Positions 1 to 3,574 of a stretch of 6,192 bases of DNA are shown here, piece after piece. Below the pieces are notes generated by a model, which saw only the letters and a list, made by a program, of their open reading frames with translations, did no database searches and was not told the DNA's origin. Made by a program: the position numbers and the translations under genes. How positions within the stretch are numbered: the first letter of the stretch is position 1; every line of letters starts with the position of its first letter. The stretch comes from Planctomycetota bacterium (GTDB lineage: Bacteria > Planctomycetota > UBA1135 > GCA-002686595), in contig JAJFFA010000897.1 of NCBI GenBank assembly GCA_021776885.1, positions 1 to 6,192 of the forward strand. Direction: 5' to 3'.

Positions 1-522
1 CTGGCGGGGGCGGTGGTCTCGACCTCCCTGCGCATCGCCGGCGACGAGATGGACGAGGCGATCGTCAATCACCTGCGCCGGCACCACAACCTGCTGATCG
101 GCGAACAGACGGCGGAGCGCATCAAGCTGACCATCGGCTCCGCGTGGCCGATGGAGCAGGAGCTCTCGATGGAGGTCAAGGGCCGCGACTCGGTGCAGGG
201 TCTGCCGCGCCGCACCACGGTCACCTCGATCGAGATCCGCGAGTCCCTCGAACACCCGGTGCGCCTGATCTGCGAGTCGATCCGCGGCATCCTCGAGGAG
301 GCGCCGCCCGAAATCTCCGCGGACCTGGTCGACACGGGCATCACCCTGGTCGGCGGTGGAGCGTTGCTCTACGGCATCGCCCAGGCCATCGGCGATCACC
401 TGGGCGTCCCCGCCCGCGTGTCCGAGGACCCGCTGACCGCGGTCGCCCGCGGCACGGGCATCTTCCTCGACAAGCTGGACGTCTTCTCGCGCGTGCTGGC
501 GGCGGACGAAGACGATAGGTAG
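1..522 (+). CDS. mreB: MreB rod-shape actin homologue, C-terminal part (5' end outside window)
   Basis: Open from base 1 in frame 1 to TAG at 520-522, giving the last 173 residues of an approximately 340-residue protein. MreB is a bacterial actin that forms membrane-associated cytoplasmic filaments and orients the side-wall peptidoglycan synthesis complex. Family landmarks appear in order: 'SLRIAGDEMDEAI' (residues 8-20 of the fragment), 'NLLIGEQTAERIK' followed by 'IGSA', 'GRDSVQGLPR', the helix with 'PPEISADLVDTGI', the nucleotide-binding 'LVGGGALLYGI', and the C-terminal 'EDPLTAVARGTG'. The protein ends normally with an acidic tail (ADEDDR). No frameshift or truncation is visible at the C terminus. 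The same-strand mreC, mreD and PBP2 genes downstream confirm the assignment. Unlike the usual arrangement, mreC does not follow directly: a secreted-protein gene lies between. The DnaK/Hsp70 and FtsA relatives share the ATPase fold but not these motifs, so the call is firm. Confidence 0.97.
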   Translation: MAGAVVSTSLRIAGDEMDEAIVNHLRRHHNLLIGEQTAERIKLTIGSAWPMEQELSMEVKGRDSVQGLPRRTTVTSIEIRESLEHPVRLICESIRGILEEAPPEISADLVDTGITLVGGGALLYGIAQAIGDHLGVPARVSEDPLTAVARGTGIFLDKLDVFSRVLAADEDDR

Positions 523-586
523 GCGCCGGATCGAGGCGGGTAGAGGCGGGCAGGCTCGAGCCTTACGCGTCGCCTACCGAATCCGG
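518..586 (+). repeat. nested and overlapping inverted repeats at and after the mreB stop
   Basis: GGTAGGCG (518-525, containing the TAG stop) is exactly complementary to CGCCTACC (571-578). Between them lies a perfect 12-bp palindrome, AGGCTCGAGCCT (552-563), and a twofold tandem 10-mer, GAGGCGGGTA/GAGGCGGGCA (533-552). A further pair, CCGGAT (526-531) and ATCCGG (581-586), crosses the first pair, so the two would either compete or form a pseudoknot-like fold. No T-run follows, so this is not a clear intrinsic terminator. It could be an mRNA 3' structure, an attenuator, or chance in very GC-rich DNA. Confidence 0.4.
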
Positions 587-640
587 GGAAGTCTGGCCCC
601 CCATGCGACGTCCCTGCGCTCCCCATCCACGGATCCCGTT

Positions 641-645
641 GGAGG
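641..645 (+). promoter_or_regulatory. Shine-Dalgarno GGAGG for the secreted-protein gene
   Basis: GGAGG followed by AAAC and then GTG at 650. This is one of the clearest ribosome-binding sites in the window and decides the GTG start. A basic N terminus and hydrophobic stretch immediately follow, as expected for a signal peptide. Confidence 0.8.
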
Positions 646-649
646 AAAC

Positions 650-1396
650 GTGAAGCAGAGCCCTCTCGTCCGCGCCCTGGGCGCCACCACCCTCGTCCTC
701 TTCGCGCTGTCCGGCGCCGCCGCCGCCCAGGTCAGCCACACCTTCGGTCCCGAGCGCGCACCCCTCGGGTGCAGCGTCGTGTTCAGCTTGAGCAACGACG
801 GCCCGAGCGACCTGGTCCATGACCCGACCGGGTTCCGGGTCTACGACGCCCAGGGGCAGGTCGTCTTCACTCCCCCCGGGCAGCCCCCGTTCGTGACCCT
901 GCAGCCGGGCGAGGTGTACACCCAGGTCTGGCCCCAGGTCGACGACCAGGGCAACGCCGTGGCCCCCGGCACGTACCACCTGAACCACCCCGCCGGCGCC
1001 AGCGTCGTGGTCGGCGGCACCCACGCGGCCCTGGCGCCGGTCGGGGCGCCCAAGCTCGGCAGCGCGCGCCACTACCGACTGTGCTCGCCCCTCGACGCCG
1101 GAAGGCCGTACCAGCTCCTGGCCTCCACCTCCGCCGGCTCGTTCATGACCTGCGCCGGAAACCTGCCCCTGTCCCGCGACCGGGTGTTCGAGCTCTCCCT
1201 CGGCCGCAGCCCCGTGTTCCGCGGCTTCAGCGGCAGCCTCGATGCCCGGGGAGAGTCCGATGTCCCCGTGCTCGCCCTGCCGCCGACTCCGGCCCTGGTC
1301 GGCACGAGCTTGACCCTGGCCTTCGTCGTGCTCGACCCCTCGAGCACCTGCGGGCTGCGGCGCATCTCCGAGCCCCTGCGCCTGGCCCTCTACTGA
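650..1396 (+). CDS. secreted protein with BsuPI-like beta domain, function unknown
   Basis: Encodes 248 residues from a GTG start. Residues 1-26 form a signal peptide: basic residues K2 and R8, a hydrophobic core around 10-20, and an AAAA run before Q27, so the mature protein is exported. Residues about 40-112 resemble the BsuPI (intracellular proteinase inhibitor) beta fold: 'FSLSNDGPSDL', 'VYDAQGQVVF', 'LQPGEVYTQVW', then 'DDQGNAVAPGTYHL'. The C-terminal half (about 134-248) has a repeated beta pattern ending in 'LPPTPALVGTSLTL' and 'VVLDPSS', like secreted proteins I associate with Planctomycetota. Cysteines at 41, 145, 168 and 234 could form disulfides. There is no lipobox, membrane anchor or catalytic motif. 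The gene sits between mreB and mreC and is followed by a terminator-like hairpin, so it may be transcribed with mreB. I do not know its role; protease inhibition should not be assumed from the fold, because BsuPI-like domains occur widely in extracellular proteins. Confidence 0.85.
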   Translation: MKQSPLVRALGATTLVLFALSGAAAAQVSHTFGPERAPLGCSVVFSLSNDGPSDLVHDPTGFRVYDAQGQVVFTPPGQPPFVTLQPGEVYTQVWPQVDDQGNAVAPGTYHLNHPAGASVVVGGTHAALAPVGAPKLGSARHYRLCSPLDAGRPYQLLASTSAGSFMTCAGNLPLSRDRVFELSLGRSPVFRGFSGSLDARGESDVPVLALPPTPALVGTSLTLAFVVLDPSSTCGLRRISEPLRLALY

Positions 1397-1403
1397 CGGG
1401 CTT

Positions 1404-1430
1404 GGGGGGAGCGAGCTCCCCCCTGCTTTC
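1404..1430 (+). terminator. GC-rich hairpin, probable terminator after the secreted-protein gene
   Basis: GGGGGGAGC (1404-1412) and GCTCCCCCC (1415-1423) form a perfect 9-bp inverted repeat; in RNA it would more likely be an 8-bp stem with a CGAG tetraloop. It starts 8 bases after the TGA stop at 1394-1396 and is followed by TGCTTTC, a short and imperfect T-rich stretch. Position and stem strength fit an intrinsic terminator; the weak T tract lowers certainty. The remaining intergenic DNA up to 1595 shows no gene and no promoter boxes I would defend, although a promoter for mreCD-PBP2 would be expected there if this hairpin stops transcription. Confidence 0.65.
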
Positions 1431-1585
1431 CCTGGGCCGGGGCCCGGCGGCTAGGCCTGGAATAAGCGCTGAGCTGCTCGAGGTCGTTCGGGGGCGGGGT
1501 CAGAGCCCGTGACCGTCGTCCGCTCGCGGTTCGATTGTACGGCGCCCCTGGCTTCGGCCTGCGCGAAGGTGTAGGAACGAGGTCC

Positions 1586-1591
1586 GAGGGG
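1586..1591 (+). promoter_or_regulatory. Shine-Dalgarno GAGGGG deciding the TTG start of mreC
   Basis: GAGGGG followed by a 4-base spacer (ATCC) and TTG at 1596. The in-frame stop TAG at 1572-1574 rules out longer starts, and no other start codon lies between it and 1596. A start further in would cut into the membrane helix. Confidence 0.7.
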
Positions 1592-1595
1592 ATCC

Positions 1596-3014
1596 TTGCG
1601 ACCGTTTCGATCGCGCACCATTCGGCTCCTCGCACTCCTGGGCCTGGTCGTCCTCTCCCTGCGGCCGGTCCCCGAGTTCGAGAGGGTCCTGGACGTGCTC
1701 GTGCTTCCGGCGCGTGCCATGTCCGAGCTGACCGCCCCGTTCGAGTGGATCGGACGTGCGGGCAAGGAGGTGCACGCGGCCGCGACCGGCTCGGACGCCG
1801 AGGCCCACCTCCTGGCCCAGGACGAGCGCCGCGCCCACGACGAGCTGGAGCGCGCCGTCCTGCACTCGGCCCTGCCGCGCACGGTGCCGCTGCCGGTCGG
1901 GGTGACCCTGGTCCACGCCGAGGTGATCGACCGCCGGGACCTGGACACGATCCGGGTGCGCGTCGAGAGCCACACCCACCTGGTGCGCGGTCTGCCCGTC
2001 GTGGCCGGCGACTGGTTCGTCGGCACCGTGGCCCGGGTCGATCGCCGGCGCGATCACGAGGAGCTCCTGGTGCAGCTCGTCACCGATGCCGAGGCCCGGG
2101 TCGGTGCGCGCATCGCCAGCGATCAGGAGGGCCTCGAGTGCGAGCTCGTCGTCGGCGGCCTGGCACCCCACGCGGGCTCCGTGCGCCTCGACGTGCACAA
2201 CCCCAGCCGGCGCACGAGCTCGGCGGGGGAGGTCTTCGTCCACGAGTCCGATGACCTGGCCCTCGACGAGGCCGACGCGCGCGTGGGCCTGGCCAACGGC
2301 TTTCGCCTGGGCACCCTGGCGCGCGACGGCGACGGGGAGGGAGCTGCCGCGGTGCTCGGCGTGCGCCCCGGGCTCGACTACGAGGCGGGCTTGTTCCAGG
2401 TCCTGGTCCTGTGTCCCGAGGACCTGGTGCAACGCGCCAAGGCCGTGCACGTGGACCCCCTCGATGATCCGCTCTGGCTCGGCGCGCGCCTGTTCGCGAC
2501 GGGCGAGCCGTCGCCCTGGCGCGAGGGCCGCTCCCTGGGCCTGGGCCGTGGGCATGGTCTGGCGGCGGGCTCGGCCCTGGCCCTGGGCACGCGCCTGTTC
2601 GGCCGCGTCGCCCGCGCGGGGCTCTTCTCGGCGGACGTCTCGCTGCTCGGCGACCCCGGGTTCTCGGTCTCCGCCCTGGCGATGCTGCACCTCGAGGGCG
2701 GGCCAGAGCCCTGGGTCCTCGGGCAGCTGCGTGGTCTGGGGCGCGGGGCGAAGGGCGAGCTGTACTTCCTGTGGCCCGCGACCCTGCCCCTCGATCCGCA
2801 GACCTTCGTCGCCGGCAGCGAGTCCGTGCCCGCCACCCTGTGGAGCGGCTCGGGCCAGGTGGGGGTGCCCCGCGGCCTCCTGATCGGGACCTGCGCCCTG
2901 CCCCTTGGCCCCGGCCCGCACCTGCTCGCCGTGCGTGAGCCCGAGGGCGAGACGGCGCGCAGCACGGACATTCGCGTGCGCTGGGTCGGCCAGCGCGGGG
3001 GCGAGGCCCCTTGA
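1596..3014 (+). CDS. mreC: MreC rod-shape protein with two tandem MreC core domains
   Basis: Encodes 472 residues from a TTG start. MreC is a membrane-anchored periplasmic scaffold that links MreB/MreD to PBP2 and promotes its activation. Residues 1-7 are basic, 8-22 form the single membrane helix (TIRLLALLGLVVLSL), and about 65-92 form a short acidic and basic helix where the family has its coiled coil. Two similar beta cores follow. Core 1 (about 104-272) has 'GLPVVAGDWFVGTVARV' (132-148), 'LVQLVTD' (158-164), 'GLANGFRLGT' (231-240), then 'GVRPGLDY...FQVLVL', the usual MreC ending. Core 2 (about 294-464) has 'GSALALGTRLFGRVAR' (325-340), 'VSLLGDP' (348-354) and 'GVPRGLLIGT' (423-432). The family is usually about 270-370 residues with one core. 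The gene overlaps mreD by four bases. MreC identity is supported by both motifs and context; the duplication was seen by eye alignment only. Confidence 0.88.
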   Translation: MRPFRSRTIRLLALLGLVVLSLRPVPEFERVLDVLVLPARAMSELTAPFEWIGRAGKEVHAAATGSDAEAHLLAQDERRAHDELERAVLHSALPRTVPLPVGVTLVHAEVIDRRDLDTIRVRVESHTHLVRGLPVVAGDWFVGTVARVDRRRDHEELLVQLVTDAEARVGARIASDQEGLECELVVGGLAPHAGSVRLDVHNPSRRTSSAGEVFVHESDDLALDEADARVGLANGFRLGTLARDGDGEGAAAVLGVRPGLDYEAGLFQVLVLCPEDLVQRAKAVHVDPLDDPLWLGARLFATGEPSPWREGRSLGLGRGHGLAAGSALALGTRLFGRVARAGLFSADVSLLGDPGFSVSALAMLHLEGGPEPWVLGQLRGLGRGAKGELYFLWPATLPLDPQTFVAGSESVPATLWSGSGQVGVPRGLLIGTCALPLGPGPHLLAVREPEGETARSTDIRVRWVGQRGGEAP

Positions 3015-3574
3015 GGCGCTCGACCTTCTTGCCCTGGGCCATGCTGGCCGTCTGGGCCAGCTGGCTGACGGCGCTCCAGGGCTGGCTGGCCGCCCGCGGC
3101 TCGGAGGGCTTCCCCGGTCGCTGGGTCCCGGACCTGTCCCTGGTCTTCCTGGTCGCCTGCGCCGCGCGCTTCCGCGGCCGCGACGTGCCCCTGGCCGCCT
3201 TCCTCCTGGCCCTGGCGCGCATCGGCGCCAGCGTCGAGCCGCCCAGCGCGATCCTGGCCGGCTTCCTGTGCATGGGCCTGGCCCTGCGTGGCCTGCGCCG
3301 CGCCATGGAGGTCAACGGTCCCTTCGTGCGCAGCGGCGTCGCGGCCGGCTGCGCCTGGGCCTTTGCCACCTGGCTGATCCTGGTGCACGAGACCCGCGCC
3401 GTCGCCCTGGCCGGGGGCCAGGCCCTGGCGGCCCCCGACGGGGTCACCTCGGCCTGGGTCTCCGCCGCGCCCGTGGGGCGCATCGCCCTGGCGACGGCCC
3501 TCGCGTCCCTGCTCTTCGGGCCCGCCCTGGCGCACCTGCCCGGCCTCACGCCCCTGCGCAGGAGGGGCTCGTGA
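3011..3574 (+). CDS. mreD: MreD-type rod-shape membrane protein
   Basis: Encodes 187 residues, typical of MreD (about 160-190). It is an integral inner-membrane protein of the elongation complex that associates with MreC and modulates PBP2/RodA activity. Hydrophobic segments are visible at about 6-26, 39-52, 59-75, 77-93, 107-126 and 156-175, consistent with five or six membrane helices. The 'PDLSLVFLVA' segment (40-49) matches the 'PDL' found early in many MreD proteins. The sequence family is very divergent, so the call rests mainly on size, topology and position between mreC and PBP2. The chosen TTG at 3011 overlaps the mreC stop (TTGA), implying translational coupling, with only a weak GCGAGG upstream at 3001-3006. 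TTG at 3029 or ATG at 3041 are possible alternatives, but the latter removes part of the first helix. The 3' end overlaps the PBP2 start by four bases. Confidence 0.85.
   Translation: MRRSTFLPWAMLAVWASWLTALQGWLAARGSEGFPGRWVPDLSLVFLVACAARFRGRDVPLAAFLLALARIGASVEPPSAILAGFLCMGLALRGLRRAMEVNGPFVRSGVAAGCAWAFATWLILVHETRAVALAGGQALAAPDGVTSAWVSAAPVGRIALATALASLLFGPALAHLPGLTPLRRRGS
3560..3567 (+). promoter_or_regulatory. Shine-Dalgarno AGGAGGGG for the PBP2 gene
   Basis: A strong AGGAGGGG inside the 3' end of mreD, followed by CTC and GTG at 3571. It supports the GTG start that overlaps the mreD TGA stop as GTGA, so PBP2 can be translated by coupling or by independent initiation. Confidence 0.8.

Noticed and set aside
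1436..1448. Short palindrome GCCGGG-G-CCCGGC
   Set aside because: A one-base loop cannot form a stable hairpin as written, and such G/C palindromes are expected by chance at this composition.
1450..1595. Possible promoter elements (AATAAG near 1461, TGTACG near 1537)
   Set aside because: Neither has a convincing partner box at the right spacing; calling a promoter would be guessing.
1500..2921. Long antisense open frame (473 residues) opposite mreC
   Set aside because: The product is low-complexity Gly/Ala/Gln/Arg/His-rich sequence with no recognisable fold, as expected opposite a high-GC gene; mreC on the + strand has clear family motifs.
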